Source: Methylonatrum kenyense (GTDB lineage Bacteria; Pseudomonadota; Gammaproteobacteria; Nitrococcales; Aquisalimonadaceae). From it: DNA of 64,000 nucleotides. The DNA lies in NCBI RefSeq assembly GCF_023195885.1, contig NZ_JALPKO010000005.1, forward strand, positions 155,220 to 219,219, read 5' to 3'. A program made the translations under genes and the position numbers. This document shows positions 41,019 to 52,165 of this stretch, one piece after another; the first letter of the stretch is position 1, and each line of letters begins with the position of its first letter. The notes beneath the pieces are model-generated. The model searched no databases, had not been told where the DNA came from, and saw only the letters and a list, made by a program, of their open reading frames with translations.

Positions 41019-41279
41019 ATGGCACACAAGAAGGCAGGCGGCAGCACGCGCAATGGTCGTGATTCCGAGAGCAAACGACTTGGCGTGAAGCGCTTTGGCG
41101 GTCAGGAAGTCGTTCCGGGCAACATCCTGGTGCGGCAGCGTGGTACCCACTTCCATGCCGGTGAAGGCGTCGGTCTGGGCCGGGATCACACCCTGTTCGC
41201 CAAGGTCGGCGGTCGGGTCGTGTTTGCCCGCAAGGGGCCGAAAAATCGCCGGGTCGTGAGCGTGGAAGCCGAAGGCTGA
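41019..41279 (+). CDS. rpmA: 50S ribosomal protein L27
   Basis: L27 reaches into the peptidyl transferase centre with its N-terminal tail. The 86-residue product starts [20 protein letters not shown], the bacterial pattern without a cleaved leader, and continues LGVKRFGGQ and [20 protein letters not shown] strong intrinsic terminator follows 28 bases after the stop, so obgE may rely partly on read-through or its own promoter. Confidence 0.98.
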   Translation: MAHKKAGGSTRNGRDSESKRLGVKRFGGQEVVPGNILVRQRGTHFHAGEGVGLGRDHTLFAKVGGRVVFARKGPKNRRVVSVEAEG

Positions 41280-41307
41280 ACAGCCTCAGGTTCGCTGCGA
41301 TCCGAGA

Positions 41308-41334
41308 CCCCGCCCCACGGCGGGGTTTTTTTTT
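41308..41334 (+). terminator. Intrinsic terminator after rplU-rpmA
   Basis: A perfect 7-bp stem (CCCCGCC at 41308-41314 with GGCGGGG at 41319-41325), 4-base loop and a run of nine T. Confidence 0.92.
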
Positions 41335-41337
41335 GTT

Positions 41338-41393
41338 TAGGGAAACACTGATTTATTCTCGGACCTGCGTCGGAATAAATCAGTGTTTCCCTA
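41338..41393. repeat. Compact palindromic element of the GGGAAACACTGAT family
   Basis: Perfect 21-bp inverted repeats (41338-41358 and 41373-41393, starting TAGGGAAACACTGATTTATT) around a 14-base centre. It looks like an internally shortened copy of longer elements at 45900-46039 and 63916-64000. It sits between the rpmA terminator and obgE, so the obgE mRNA would begin with or after this hairpin. Confidence 0.85.
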
Positions 41394-41408
41394 CCAGGTC
41401 GGAAATGA

Positions 41409-43603
<2,195 letters not shown>

Positions 43604-43605
43604 GG

Positions 43606-43763
43606 GGGAGTTTTCAGGTTTCAGTGTTCAGTTTTCAGACAAAGAAAGGCCGGGGTCCGTTGAGGGTTGGGGATTCGTTTCAGGTTATCGCGGCAGCTGA
43701 TGAGTAGATAAGCGGCTGGGTAACCCGCCTCTGAAAACTGAACACTGAAACCTGAAAACTCCC
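43606..43763. repeat. 158-bp element with perfect 34-bp inverted ends
   Basis: The ends 43606-43639 and 43730-43763 are exact reverse complements over 34 bases, made of the rhythmic words TTTTCAGGTTTCAG and TGTTCAGTTTTCAG. The 90-base centre has no coding potential. It starts 3 bases after the proB stop and ends next to the rpsT terminator. Its size and ends resemble a miniature transposable element or a large structured RNA. Confidence 0.85.
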
Positions 43764-43768
43764 AACGC

Positions 43769-43800
43769 AAAAAACCCCCAGGACCATAAGTCCCGGGGGC
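43769..43800 (-). terminator. Intrinsic terminator of rpsT
   Basis: On the minus strand a stem CCCCCGGGAC/GGTCCTGGGGG with a 4-base loop is followed by six T. It lies 35 bases after the rpsT stop and may also slow transcription arriving from proB. Confidence 0.85.
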
Positions 43801-43834
43801 TTCATTTGACGCGTAAACCTGCCAGTTTGGCTGC

Positions 43835-44095
43835 TTACAGCGCCCGGATATGCTGGTTCAGGCGGCTCTTGTGGCGTGCGGCCTTGTTGCGGTGGATCAG
43901 GCCCTTGTTCGCCATGCGGTCGATCACCGGCAGCGCCTGCTTGTAGGCTGCTTCCGCGGTGGCCTTGTCGCCCGCCTTGATCGCGTTGATCACCTGCTTC
44001 ACCCGGGTCCGGAACATCGACCGCTGGGCCTTGTTGTGCGCACGACGCTTGTCCGCCTGGATGGCCCGCTTGCGTGCTGAGGGAGTATTCGCCAA
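43835..44095 (-). CDS. rpsT: 30S ribosomal protein S20
   Basis: Small-subunit protein binding the 5' domain of 16S rRNA. The 86-residue product matches S20 throughout ([20 protein letters not shown] at the start, [18 protein letters not shown] at the end). The start is TTG at 44095: the family N-terminus MAN begins exactly there and CAGGAG lies just upstream, while no ATG fits. E. coli rpsT also uses UUG, linked to its autoregulation. It is divergent from murJ-ribF-ileS. Confidence 0.95.
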   Translation of the reverse strand: MANTPSARKRAIQADKRRAHNKAQRSMFRTRVKQVINAIKAGDKATAEAAYKQALPVIDRMANKGLIHRNKAARHKSRLNQHIRAL

Positions 44096-44138
44096 GACGT
44101 GACTCCTGCCTGAAATCTGGTGTCTGAAAAGAGGCGAG

Positions 44139-44167
44139 ATGATGCGGATTTGACCCGCACTTGTCAA
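44139..44167 (-). promoter_or_regulatory. Promoter of rpsT
   Basis: On the minus strand a perfect TTGACA (44167-44162) and CATCAT (44144-44139) are separated by 17 bases, about 44 bases before the TTG start. Confidence 0.6.
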
Positions 44168-44208
44168 CCGCCCGCGCGCGAGCCCACTCGGCCCGCTTCC
44201 CGGGCGGA

Positions 44209-44238
44209 TTTCCATCACCCCCCAGGGCTGCCTATCAT
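44209..44238 (+). promoter_or_regulatory. Candidate promoter of murJ
   Basis: TATCAT (44233-44238) with a weak -35 TTTCCA (44209-44214) and an 18-base spacer in the rpsT/murJ divergent spacer. Confidence 0.35.
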
Positions 44239-44339
44239 GCCGGCATCATGACCAGGCTGCCGCGCCATATCGCCGTCCGACCATGCTGCCTCCGCTGGCA
44301 GCTGTGCTTGTGTTCCCGCGGACCGCGGGGCGGTGCCGA

Positions 44340-45902
44340 ATGAGTCTGCTGCGATCCTCCGCGGTGTTCGGCGCCCTGACCATGGTGTCGCGGGTACTGG
44401 GGATGGTGCGTGACGTGGTCATTGCCAACGTGTTCGGTTCCAGTGCGGCAACCGACGCCTTCTTCGTCGCCTTCAAGATCCCCAATTTCATGCGCCGGCT
44501 GTTTGCCGAAGGCGCTTTCTCCCAGGCCTTTGTTCCGGTGCTATCGGAATATCGCAAGACCCGCGATCAGGCCGCCGTGCGCGAACTGGTCGCCCGTGCC
44601 TCGGGCACGCTGGCGTTGATCCTGCTGGTGCTGAGCGTACTCGCGGTGCTGGGCGCCGATTACCTGGTCATGCTGTTCGCCCCGGGCTTCACCCAGGATC
44701 CGGAAAGTTTCGCGCTCGCCCGGGACATGCTGCGGATCACCTTTCCCTACCTGTTCTTCATTTCCCTGGTGGCGTGCGCCCAGGGGGTATTGAACACCTT
44801 CGGGGTGTTCGGTCCGCCGGCGATTGCCCCGGTCCTGCTGAATCTGAGCCTGATCGCCAGCGCCTGGTGGTGGGCCCCGCTGCTACCGCAGCCGATCATG
44901 GCGCTGGCCTTTGCCGTATTCATCGCCGGCGTCCTGCAACTGGCCCTGATGCTGCCCTGGCTGCACCGGGTGGGCATGCTTGCCCTGCCGCGCTGGGGTC
45001 GGCGGCACGCCGGTGTCAGGCGCATCATGGTGTTGATGCTTCCGGCAATCTTTGGCTCCTCGGTGGCACAGATCAATCTGCTGGTGGACACGATCCTGGC
45101 CTCGTTCCTGATCACCGGTTCGATCAGCTGGCTGTATTACTCTGACCGGCTGGTGGAGTTTCCGCTGGGGGTGCTTGGCGTCGCGCTGGGTACCGTGATC
45201 CTGCCGCGCCTGTCGATGCAGCATGCCGGCGGCTCGCCAGCTGCCTTCTCGCGGACGCTGGATTGGGCCATCCGCTGGGGCGCGCTGGTTGGCGTGCCGG
45301 CGGCCGCTGGGCTCGCGGTGATGGCCGGGCCGATCCTGATCACGTTGTTCCAGTACGGTGCCTTCACCCAGTCCGATGCCCATGCCGCGTCCCTGAGCCT
45401 GATGGCCTATGCGGTCGGCCTGCTGGGTTTCATCATGGTCAAGGTGCTGGCGCCCGGCTTCTTTTCCCGGCAGGACATGCGTACGCCGGTCATCTACGCC
45501 GCGATCAGCATGCTCTGCAATATGGTGATGAGCGTAACCGCGGTGGTCCTGCTGCTGGATACCGAGGTAGGCCATGTCGCTCTGGCGCTGGCCACCGGTA
45601 TTGCGGCCATCATCAATGCCTCGCTGCTGTTTCGCGGTTTGCGTCGTCGCGGCATCTACCAGCCGCAGCCGGGTTGGGGCCGTTTCGGCTTCCAGGTGTT
45701 TGCCGCCACCGGCCTGATGGCCCTGACCCTTGGCCTGCTTGTCGCCGGTGCCGACTGGTGGCTCGATGCCGGCTTGGGCACACGGCTGCCGGCCCTTTTC
45801 GGCTGGCTGCTGCTGGCCGTGGTGCTCTACGCGGGGGCGTTGCTGATGCTGGGCCTTCGTCCACGCCACTTGCGCGAGGCGACAGATTCCACCGGCGATT
45901 AA
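44340..45902 (+). CDS. murJ: Lipid II flippase MurJ
   Basis: MOP-superfamily transporter that moves lipid II across the inner membrane for wall synthesis. The 520-residue protein starts MSLLRSSAVFGALTMVSRVL and shows the family motif VRDVVIANVFGSSAATDAFFVAFKIPNFMRRLFAEGAFSQAFVPV (split here across residues 22-66), with 14 predicted membrane helices. The ATG at 44340 fits the family; one at 44283 would add 19 unconserved residues. Its TAA stop is the first triplet of a dispersed repeat element. Confidence 0.93.
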   Translation: MSLLRSSAVFGALTMVSRVLGMVRDVVIANVFGSSAATDAFFVAFKIPNFMRRLFAEGAFSQAFVPVLSEYRKTRDQAAVRELVARASGTLALILLVLSVLAVLGADYLVMLFAPGFTQDPESFALARDMLRITFPYLFFISLVACAQGVLNTFGVFGPPAIAPVLLNLSLIASAWWWAPLLPQPIMALAFAVFIAGVLQLALMLPWLHRVGMLALPRWGRRHAGVRRIMVLMLPAIFGSSVAQINLLVDTILASFLITGSISWLYYSDRLVEFPLGVLGVALGTVILPRLSMQHAGGSPAAFSRTLDWAIRWGALVGVPAAAGLAVMAGPILITLFQYGAFTQSDAHAASLSLMAYAVGLLGFIMVKVLAPGFFSRQDMRTPVIYAAISMLCNMVMSVTAVVLLLDTEVGHVALALATGIAAIINASLLFRGLRRRGIYQPQPGWGRFGFQVFAATGLMALTLGLLVAGADWWLDAGLGTRLPALFGWLLLAVVLYAGALLMLGLRPRHLREATDSTGD

Positions 45903-46039
45903 GGAAACACGGAAACCTTCCGTGTCCCGCAAACAGGTCACACCGCTACGACTGCCATCCGGCCGGGAACGGGATCGTGACGCCGCAATTGCGCAACTCC
46001 GCGACTGACGCAGACGCGGGAATCAATCATGTTTCCCAA
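45900..46039. repeat. GGAAACAC-family element enclosing a hydrolase-tail fragment
   Basis: Left arm TAAGGAAACACGG (the first three bases are the murJ stop) and right arm ending AATCAATCATGTTTCCCA bound a 140-base element between murJ and ribF. Its interior, 45949-46008, can be read as R-L-P-S-G then ERDRD, AIAQL and a stop, closely matching the C-terminus of the hydrolase at 52148-53212. The similarity continues past the stop to 46029. Confidence 0.7.
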
Positions 46040-46082
46040 GCGAATCGCTCAGTGTCTTCTCAACAATGGCAGAATACGCGGG

Positions 46083-47015
46083 ATGGAAATGATCCGCGGA
46101 CTTCACAATCTGCGTCCCCGGCACCGGGGCTGCGTCGCCACTATCGGCAATTTTGACGGTGTCCACCGTGGACATCAGCGTATCCTTCAGGCGCTGCGTG
46201 AATCCGCCGCTGAACGCAGCCTGCCGGCCACGGTCATCAGCTTCGAGCCTGATCCCCACGAGTTTTTCTCGCCGGAGTCGGCGCCGCCGCGGTTGACCTC
46301 ATTGCGTGACAAGTGTGCCCTGCTGGCCGGAGCCGGCGTCAGGCGTTTTCTCTGCCTGCATTTTGACCGGCGTCTGGCCGCCATGACGTCGGCAGAGTTC
46401 ATCCGTCGAATTCTGGTTGAGGGCCTCGCGGTTCGGCATCTGCTGGTGGGCGATGATTTTCGTTTCGCACGGGGCCGTGCCGGAGATTTCAGGACGCTTT
46501 CCGAGGATGGTCGGAAGCATGGTTTTTCCGTCGCGCGGACGCCAACGGTCAATCATGCCGGAGGCCGCGTCAGCAGCACACGCATTCGGCGCTGCCTGGC
46601 AGCCGGAGACCTGGCTGCAGCGCGGGATTTGCTGGGGCGGGACTACGCAATATCGGGGCGGGTGATTCATGGAGACCGGATCGGACGTGAACTGGGTTAC
46701 CCGACGGCGAACATTGCGTTCCGGCGGCGCCCGCCAATGGATGGCGTGCTCGCGGCCGAGGTCCGGATCGAACGCGGGGCGCCGCAACCGGCGGTGGTCA
46801 GTGTCGGCACACGGCCAACCGTCAATGGCAAGCGACCGCTACTTGAGGTCCATCTGCTGGACTTCTCGGGGTCACTGTATGGCCGGCACCTGGAGGTGAC
46901 GTTCCGGCACTGGCTGCGTGGCCAGCAGCGTTTCCCCGACCTGGACGGCCTGCGCGCGCAGTTGGAGCGGGACGCGCAGGCGGCCCGCGACTGGTTTTCC
47001 ACCACCGGGACCTGA
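46083..47015 (+). CDS. ribF: Bifunctional riboflavin kinase / FAD synthetase
   Basis: Converts riboflavin to FMN and FMN to FAD. The 310-residue product has the N-terminal nucleotidyltransferase domain ([14 protein letters not shown] near residue 23, [15 protein letters not shown]) and the C-terminal kinase domain from about residue 180 ([20 protein letters not shown]). The ATG at 46083 gives [12 protein letters not shown], matching the family; the in-frame ATG at 46029 lies in the upstream repeat. ileS follows after 115 bases. Confidence 0.95.
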   Translation: MEMIRGLHNLRPRHRGCVATIGNFDGVHRGHQRILQALRESAAERSLPATVISFEPDPHEFFSPESAPPRLTSLRDKCALLAGAGVRRFLCLHFDRRLAAMTSAEFIRRILVEGLAVRHLLVGDDFRFARGRAGDFRTLSEDGRKHGFSVARTPTVNHAGGRVSSTRIRRCLAAGDLAAARDLLGRDYAISGRVIHGDRIGRELGYPTANIAFRRRPPMDGVLAAEVRIERGAPQPAVVSVGTRPTVNGKRPLLEVHLLDFSGSLYGRHLEVTFRHWLRGQQRFPDLDGLRAQLERDAQAARDWFSTTGT

Positions 47016-47130
47016 CCGCGGTTCCCTTCCCTGCGCGGGCCTGCCCGGAAAACAATATGAGCCATGCGTGCGAACGGCTCGGAATTTCCTTAAGCTTGCG
47101 GGTTTACCGACCATTTCCAGCGAGCGACCG

Positions 47131-49968
47131 GTGAGCGATTACAAATACACGCTGAATCTTCCGAAGACGGATTTTCCGATGCGCGGCAACCTGGCGAAAC
47201 GTGAGCCGGCAATGCTGCAGCGATGGAACGAACTGAACGTCTACCAGCAGATTCGGGCGGCCCGCGCCGGGCGGCCACGTTACGTCCTGCATGACGGGCC
47301 ACCCTACGCCAACGGCGCGATCCACATCGGCCACGCGGTCAACAAGATCCTCAAGGATATCGTGGTCAAGAGCCGTACCCTGGATGGCCTGGATGCCCCC
47401 TACGTACCGGGTTGGGACTGCCACGGACTGCCGATCGAACTCAAGGTCGAGCAGGAAAAGGGCAAGGCGGGGGATACGGTGAGTTCCAGGCAGTTTCGCG
47501 ATGCCTGCCGTGCCTATGCCGCCGAGCAGGTCAACGGCCAGCGCGAGGATTTCCGCCGTCTCGGCGTGTTCGCCGACTGGCAGCGGCCCTATCTAACGAT
47601 GGATTACCACACCGAGGCCAACATCCTGCGGGCCCTGGCGCGGATCGTTGAGAATGGTCACCTGACCCGTGGCTTCAAGCCGGTACATTGGTGCCCACAA
47701 TGCGCCTCGGCACTGGCCGAGGCCGAGGTCGAATACCAGGACCACCGCTCTCCGGCGATCGATGTCCGTTTCGCCCTGGCGGATTCCAAGGCCCTGTTCG
47801 AACGCTGTGCCATATCGGCCGATCCCGCTCGCGGCCTTGCGGCGTCACTGCCGATCTGGACCACGACACCGTGGACCCTGCCCGCCAACCGGGCGGTGAC
47901 CGTGCATCCCGAATTCACCTATCGGGTGCTGCTGGTCGAGCGCGCCCGCCGCCGCGAGGTGCTGATTCTGGTCGACGAACTGGCCGAATCGGCAGTGCAG
48001 CGCTTTGGCATGACCGTGCTCGAGGAACTGGCGCGGGTACCCGGTTCGGCGCTGGAAGGCTTGCTGTTGCAGCATCCGTTCCTGCAACGCCAGGTGCCGG
48101 TGATCCTCGGCGAGCACGTTACCACCGAGGCCGGCACCGGCGCCGTACATACCGCGCCCGGCCATGGCCAGGACGACTATCAGATCGGCCTGGCCTACGA
48201 CCTCGAGGTGGAGAACCCGGTGGACGACGCCGGCCATTTCCTGCCGGATACACCGTTTGTCGGTGGCCAGTTCATGGCCAAGGCCAACAAGACGCTGGTC
48301 GCCCTGCTGGACGACGCCGATGCCTTGCTCTGCCACCAGGATTACGAGCACAGCTACCCGCATTGCTGGCGCCACAAGACGCCCATCATCTTCCGCGCCA
48401 CGCCGCAATGGTTCATTCATCTGGAGCAGGGTGGACTGCGTGAGCAGGCGCTGCAGGCCATAAAGGGCGTGCAATGGATGCCCGAGTGGGGCCAGGCCCG
48501 GATTGAGGGCATGATCCGTAATCGCCCGGACTGGTGTGTTTCGCGGCAGCGCAACTGGGGCGTGCCGATTGCCCTGTTCGTCGACAGGCGCAGCGGCGAG
48601 CCGCACCCGGACAGCGTGGCATTGATGCGTCAGGTTGCGGATCGGGTGGAGCAGGGCGGGGTCGACGCCTGGTTCGATCTCGATCCCGCCGAGTTGCTGG
48701 GCGAGGATGCCGGGCAGTACGACAAGATCACGGACATCCTTGACGTCTGGTTTGATTCCGGTGTCACCCACACCACGGTGCTGGAGGCCGATCCGGCCCT
48801 CGGCGTGCCGGCGGATCTCTACCTGGAAGGCTCGGACCAGCACCGAGGCTGGTTCCAGTCCTCACTTTTGACCAGTGTCGCGATTCGTGGCGAGGCGCCG
48901 TACCGGGCGGTACTCACCCACGGTTTCACCGTCGATGCCAAGGGCCGAAAGATGTCCAAGTCGGTGGGCAATGTGGTGGCGCCGCAGCAGGTCATGAACC
49001 AGCTCGGTGGCGACATCCTGCGGCTCTGGGTGGCGGCCACCGACTACAGCGGCGAGTTATCGGTATCCGATGACATCCTCAAGCGGACCGCCGATGCCTA
49101 TCGCCGCATGCGCAATACGGCGCGGTTCCTGCTGGCCAATCTGAACGGTTTCGATCCGGCCAGGGACCAGGTGCAGCCGGCCGACATGCTGCCGTTCGAC
49201 CGCTGGGCCGTGGATCGCGCCTGGCAGGTGCAGGAAGCGGTGCTCGGCCATTACCAGCGGAACGAGTTCCATCGCATCTACCATCGGCTGCACAACTTCT
49301 GCACCGTGGATATGGGTAGCCTGTACCTGGATGTGATCAAGGACCGTCAGTACACGACGCCGGCGGAAAGCCTGGCGCGGCGTTCCTGCCAGACGGCCAT
49401 GTATCACATCGTCGAGGCCCTGGTGCGGTGGCTGGCGCCGATTCTGAGTTTTACCGCGGACGAGATCTGGCAGCACCTGCCCGGGGAACGCGACCGTACC
49501 GTGTTCACCGCGGAGTGGTATCAGGGGCTGTTCGCGCTGGATGCCGAAGACGCCTTCGATCGGGGATTCTGGAATCAGCTGATCGAGGTCCGCGAGACAG
49601 TGAGTCGTGAACTGGAAAAGGCCCGCAATGCGGATCGCATCGGTGCTTCGTTGGAAGCAGAAGTGGATCTGTACTGCAGCCCGCAGCTGCTGGCCGACCT
49701 GCAGCGCCTGGACGACGAGTTGCGTTTCCTGCTGATCACCTCCGAGGCCCGCTTGCACCCGCTGGCGGAGGGCGATGACCGGTCAGCCCCGGTGCATCTG
49801 GAGGCGGGGCAGACCCTGGTGGTTGCCGTGCAGCGCTCGGAGCATCCCAAATGCGAACGGTGCTGGCATCGTCGGCAGGATGTGGGCCAGGCGCCGGAGC
49901 ATCCGGCGTTGTGCGGACGCTGCGTCGACAACCTTGGTGCCACCGGTGAGCACCGGCGGGTTGCATGA
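47131..49968 (+). CDS. ileS: Isoleucyl-tRNA synthetase
   Basis: Class I synthetase charging tRNA-Ile. The 945-residue product has the HIGH motif in [18 protein letters not shown], the CP1 editing domain, KMSKS in [10 protein letters not shown], and the C-terminal zinc site CERC...CGRC near residues 905-930. The GTG at 47131 gives the bacterial N-terminus [18 protein letters not shown]; in-frame codons further upstream overlap ribF. lspA begins within 25 bases of its stop. Confidence 0.96.
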   Translation: MSDYKYTLNLPKTDFPMRGNLAKREPAMLQRWNELNVYQQIRAARAGRPRYVLHDGPPYANGAIHIGHAVNKILKDIVVKSRTLDGLDAPYVPGWDCHGLPIELKVEQEKGKAGDTVSSRQFRDACRAYAAEQVNGQREDFRRLGVFADWQRPYLTMDYHTEANILRALARIVENGHLTRGFKPVHWCPQCASALAEAEVEYQDHRSPAIDVRFALADSKALFERCAISADPARGLAASLPIWTTTPWTLPANRAVTVHPEFTYRVLLVERARRREVLILVDELAESAVQRFGMTVLEELARVPGSALEGLLLQHPFLQRQVPVILGEHVTTEAGTGAVHTAPGHGQDDYQIGLAYDLEVENPVDDAGHFLPDTPFVGGQFMAKANKTLVALLDDADALLCHQDYEHSYPHCWRHKTPIIFRATPQWFIHLEQGGLREQALQAIKGVQWMPEWGQARIEGMIRNRPDWCVSRQRNWGVPIALFVDRRSGEPHPDSVALMRQVADRVEQGGVDAWFDLDPAELLGEDAGQYDKITDILDVWFDSGVTHTTVLEADPALGVPADLYLEGSDQHRGWFQSSLLTSVAIRGEAPYRAVLTHGFTVDAKGRKMSKSVGNVVAPQQVMNQLGGDILRLWVAATDYSGELSVSDDILKRTADAYRRMRNTARFLLANLNGFDPARDQVQPADMLPFDRWAVDRAWQVQEAVLGHYQRNEFHRIYHRLHNFCTVDMGSLYLDVIKDRQYTTPAESLARRSCQTAMYHIVEALVRWLAPILSFTADEIWQHLPGERDRTVFTAEWYQGLFALDAEDAFDRGFWNQLIEVRETVSRELEKARNADRIGASLEAEVDLYCSPQLLADLQRLDDELRFLLITSEARLHPLAEGDDRSAPVHLEAGQTLVVAVQRSEHPKCERCWHRRQDVGQAPEHPALCGRCVDNLGATGEHRRVA

Positions 49969-49990
49969 TCCGGGGGTTGATGACCGCTTC

Positions 49991-50506
49991 ATGAACGGCG
50001 CGCGGGTCACACTGCAGCGGCTCGCCGGCATGCACTGGATCACCATTGCGCTGGCCGTGCTGTTGCTGGACCAGTCCAGCAAACTGCTGGCCGACAGCCT
50101 GCTGGATTATCATCAGCCGGTGCCGGTGCTGCCGCTGCTGAACCTCACGCTCAGCTACAACCCCGGTGCCGCGTTCAGCTTCCTCGGTGATGCCTCGGGC
50201 TGGCAGCGCTGGCTGTTCAGTGGATTCGCGGCGGTGATCAGTGTGGTGCTGGTGATCTGGCTCAGGCGTCTGCAGGCAAGCGAGTACTGGATGCGCTGGG
50301 CACTGGCCCTGCTGCTCGGTGGCGCCCTTGGCAACCTGATCGACCGCCTGGCCTACGGTCATGTCATCGATTTCATTCATGTGTATTACGATCGTTGGCA
50401 TTTCCCGATCTTCAATATCGCCGATTCCGGCATCACCATTGGCGCCACCATGATCCTGATCCATGCGTTGTTTCTCGAACGCCGTGCCGGGGATCGGGCC
50501 GAGTAG
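49991..50506 (+). CDS. lspA: Lipoprotein signal peptidase (signal peptidase II)
   Basis: Aspartic protease that removes the signal from diacylated prolipoproteins; DolP, LpoA, the AttH-like protein and the hydrolase here are expected substrates. The 171-residue protein has four membrane helices, LLLDQSSKLLAD near the N-terminus, LSYNPGAAFSFL, and the catalytic aspartates in GNLIDRLAYGHVIDF and FNIADSGITIG. The ATG at 49991 is preferred; GGGGG lies about 14 bases upstream. The next gene is not fkpB as in E. coli. Confidence 0.94.
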   Translation: MNGARVTLQRLAGMHWITIALAVLLLDQSSKLLADSLLDYHQPVPVLPLLNLTLSYNPGAAFSFLGDASGWQRWLFSGFAAVISVVLVIWLRRLQASEYWMRWALALLLGGALGNLIDRLAYGHVIDFIHVYYDRWHFPIFNIADSGITIGATMILIHALFLERRAGDRAE

Positions 50507-50536
50507 CGGAGCACACGGCATGCCGGAGCCCTGCAG

Positions 50537-51790
50537 GTGAAAGAGCCGGACTGGCCGACAGAGGCATGGCAGCGAGCGGTGGTTGATCGTCATCGCCGGT
50601 TTGCCACCGCCTGCCTGGTCGGTGCCGGTCTGATCTACTTCGCGACCCAGTTCGTCGAACAACCCGGTTTCTGGGTATTGTTGCTGCGTTCCGGCGCCGA
50701 GGCCGGCCTGATCGGCGGCATCGCAGACTGGTTTGCGGTCACCGCCCTGTTCCGGCGACCGATGGGCTTGCCGATTCCGCATACCGCCATCCTGCCACGC
50801 AACAAGGCCCGCCTGGGTGAGGGTCTGGGGCGTTTCGTGGCCCGGAATTTTCTCGCCCCCGAGGTGGTGGAAAGCCGGATGCGCGAGTCCGAGCCGGCTC
50901 TGCGGCTGGCCGTCTGGCTGCAGGACGAGGTCAATGCGCGCCTGGTCGCGGACCGCTGCCTGGCATTGGCGCCGGATGTGCTGAAGGCCTTCGATGACGC
51001 CGAAGTCCGGGGTTTTTATGCCGAGACCTTCCAGGGGCAAGTCCAACGGCTGGACTTGTTGCCGCTGGTTGAACGGGTGTTACGCATCGTGGTCGACGGC
51101 GGCCACCACCAGAAACTGTTCGACCGCAGCGTCCGCATCGCCCAGCAGATGCTGCTGCAGAATCGGGAGACCGTGTACCGGCGGGTGGAGGAGCGTAGTA
51201 GCTGGTGGATTCCCAGGCGTTTCGACCGGCGCCTGGCCGAGGCCATCATCCAGGGCGTCGAAGAGTGGCTGGGCGAGATTGCCGCCGACGATCATCCGGC
51301 CCGCTGGGAACTGGATCGCGCCGCTGTCGAACTGATCGACCGCCTGCCGGCGTCGCAGCGGCTGCGGGGACGCCTGGATGCCTTACGCGATGAAATGCTG
51401 GCCAGTGCGGAGTTGCGGCAGGTGCTGGAATCCGCCTGGCAGGATCTGCGGGGTGGCCTGCTGCAGGAGGTCGAGTCCGAGGACGGTACCCTGCGTCAGG
51501 CACTGGCTGCCAGCATGCAGCAATTTGGTGCCACGCTGGAGGCGGATCCGGCCGCACGGCAGCGGCTCGACGAGCGCCTGATCCGCCTGCTGCGGGAGAT
51601 CGTGTTGCCGTTCCGCGATCGCATCGGCCACTTCATTGCCGCGGTCGTGAGTGACTGGGATGGCGAAACCCTGGCCGACCGGCTGGAGATCGCGGTGGGC
51701 CGTGACCTGCAGTTCATCCGCATCAACGGCACCCTGGTCGGAGCCCTGGTCGGTATCGCCCTGTTCCTGCTCACCCAGGCGCTGTTCTAG
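50537..51790 (+). CDS. DUF445 family membrane protein
   Basis: A 417-residue protein of the DUF445/YjiN family, whose function is not established. Two hydrophobic segments near residues 22-42 and 50-70 include the family hallmark GLIGGIADWFAVTALFRRPMGLPIPHTAILP. A long helical region with HHQKLFDRS follows, and a C-terminal membrane helix (RINGTLVGALVGIALFLLTQ) ends the protein. The GTG at 50537 is the most likely start, though its ribosome site is poor. It follows lspA by 30 bases. Confidence 0.85.
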   Translation: MKEPDWPTEAWQRAVVDRHRRFATACLVGAGLIYFATQFVEQPGFWVLLLRSGAEAGLIGGIADWFAVTALFRRPMGLPIPHTAILPRNKARLGEGLGRFVARNFLAPEVVESRMRESEPALRLAVWLQDEVNARLVADRCLALAPDVLKAFDDAEVRGFYAETFQGQVQRLDLLPLVERVLRIVVDGGHHQKLFDRSVRIAQQMLLQNRETVYRRVEERSSWWIPRRFDRRLAEAIIQGVEEWLGEIAADDHPARWELDRAAVELIDRLPASQRLRGRLDALRDEMLASAELRQVLESAWQDLRGGLLQEVESEDGTLRQALAASMQQFGATLEADPAARQRLDERLIRLLREIVLPFRDRIGHFIAAVVSDWDGETLADRLEIAVGRDLQFIRINGTLVGALVGIALFLLTQALF

Positions 51791-51804
51791 CGTGATTGGG
51801 TGGT

Positions 51805-51844
51805 GGGACAAGGGAGGTTTTCGGACAAGGAAGGTGTTCGGACG
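51805..51844 (+). repeat. 40-bp direct repeat, copy 1
   Basis: Begins GGGACAAGGGAGGTTTTCGG and ends TGTTCGGACG. Copy 2 at 52021-52060 differs at two bases; both are followed a few bases later by GGGGTGAGC. The two copies flank the repeat pair at 51920-52023. Confidence 0.75.
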
Positions 51845-51919
51845 AGACAAAGCCGGGGTGAGCGTTGACCGTGGCAGTCATCGAGAGGCTTGTGCCGCGG
51901 CTGGTACGCCTGACAATGC

Positions 51920-51947
51920 GTGCATTCGCCGCGCTTAACATACCCAC
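51920..51947 (-). repeat. Inverted relative of the 33384 repeat
   Basis: On the minus strand it reads GTGGGTATGTTAAGCGCGGC then GAATGCAC, matching the unit at 33384-33412 at most positions. Confidence 0.55.
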
Positions 51948-51969
51948 GAAACCCCGCGGATGCCCGGCA

Positions 51970-52023
51970 TGGCGTAGGGCGGGTCAAGCGCAGCGGACCC
52001 GCGCGGTGTGAGCTGTTGGCGGG
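51970..52023 (+). repeat. GTAGGGCGGGTCAAGCG-type repeat, forward copy
   Basis: Starts TGGCGTAGGGCGGGTCAAGC and continues to GTTGGCGGG; nearly identical to 33463-33517 in the opposite orientation. With its neighbours it fills the 357-base spacer between the DUF445 gene and the hydrolase, where no gene is seen. Confidence 0.7.
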
Positions 52024-52060
52024 ACAAGAAAGGTTTTCGGACAAGGAAGGTGTTCGGACG
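52021..52060 (+). repeat. 40-bp direct repeat, copy 2
   Basis: Begins GGGACAAGAAAGGTTTTCGG; 38 of 40 bases match copy 1, which lies 216 bases upstream. Confidence 0.75.
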
Positions 52061-52126
52061 CACCGGGGCAGGGGTGAGCCTGTCGCCACGACTGTGACGG
52101 ATCACGCGGCGCGCATTCGCCGCGTC

Positions 52127-52165
52127 TGATTGATTTCCGCGTCTGCGTCAGTCGCAGAGTTGCGC
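52127..52165. repeat. Sequence shared with the murJ-ribF repeat element
   Basis: The reverse complement of 45991-46029 matches here at 37 of 39 bases, spanning the last five codons and stop of the hydrolase and 20 bases beyond. Weaker similarity continues to about 52207 inside the gene. Confidence 0.7.

Noticed and set aside
46029..46082. Upstream ATG for ribF
   Set aside because: It lies in the right arm of a dispersed repeat; the family N-terminus starts at 46083.
47016..47130. Possible leader regulation (T-box-like) before ileS
   Set aside because: No conserved T-box sequence or stem I features, and T-boxes are not expected in this group.
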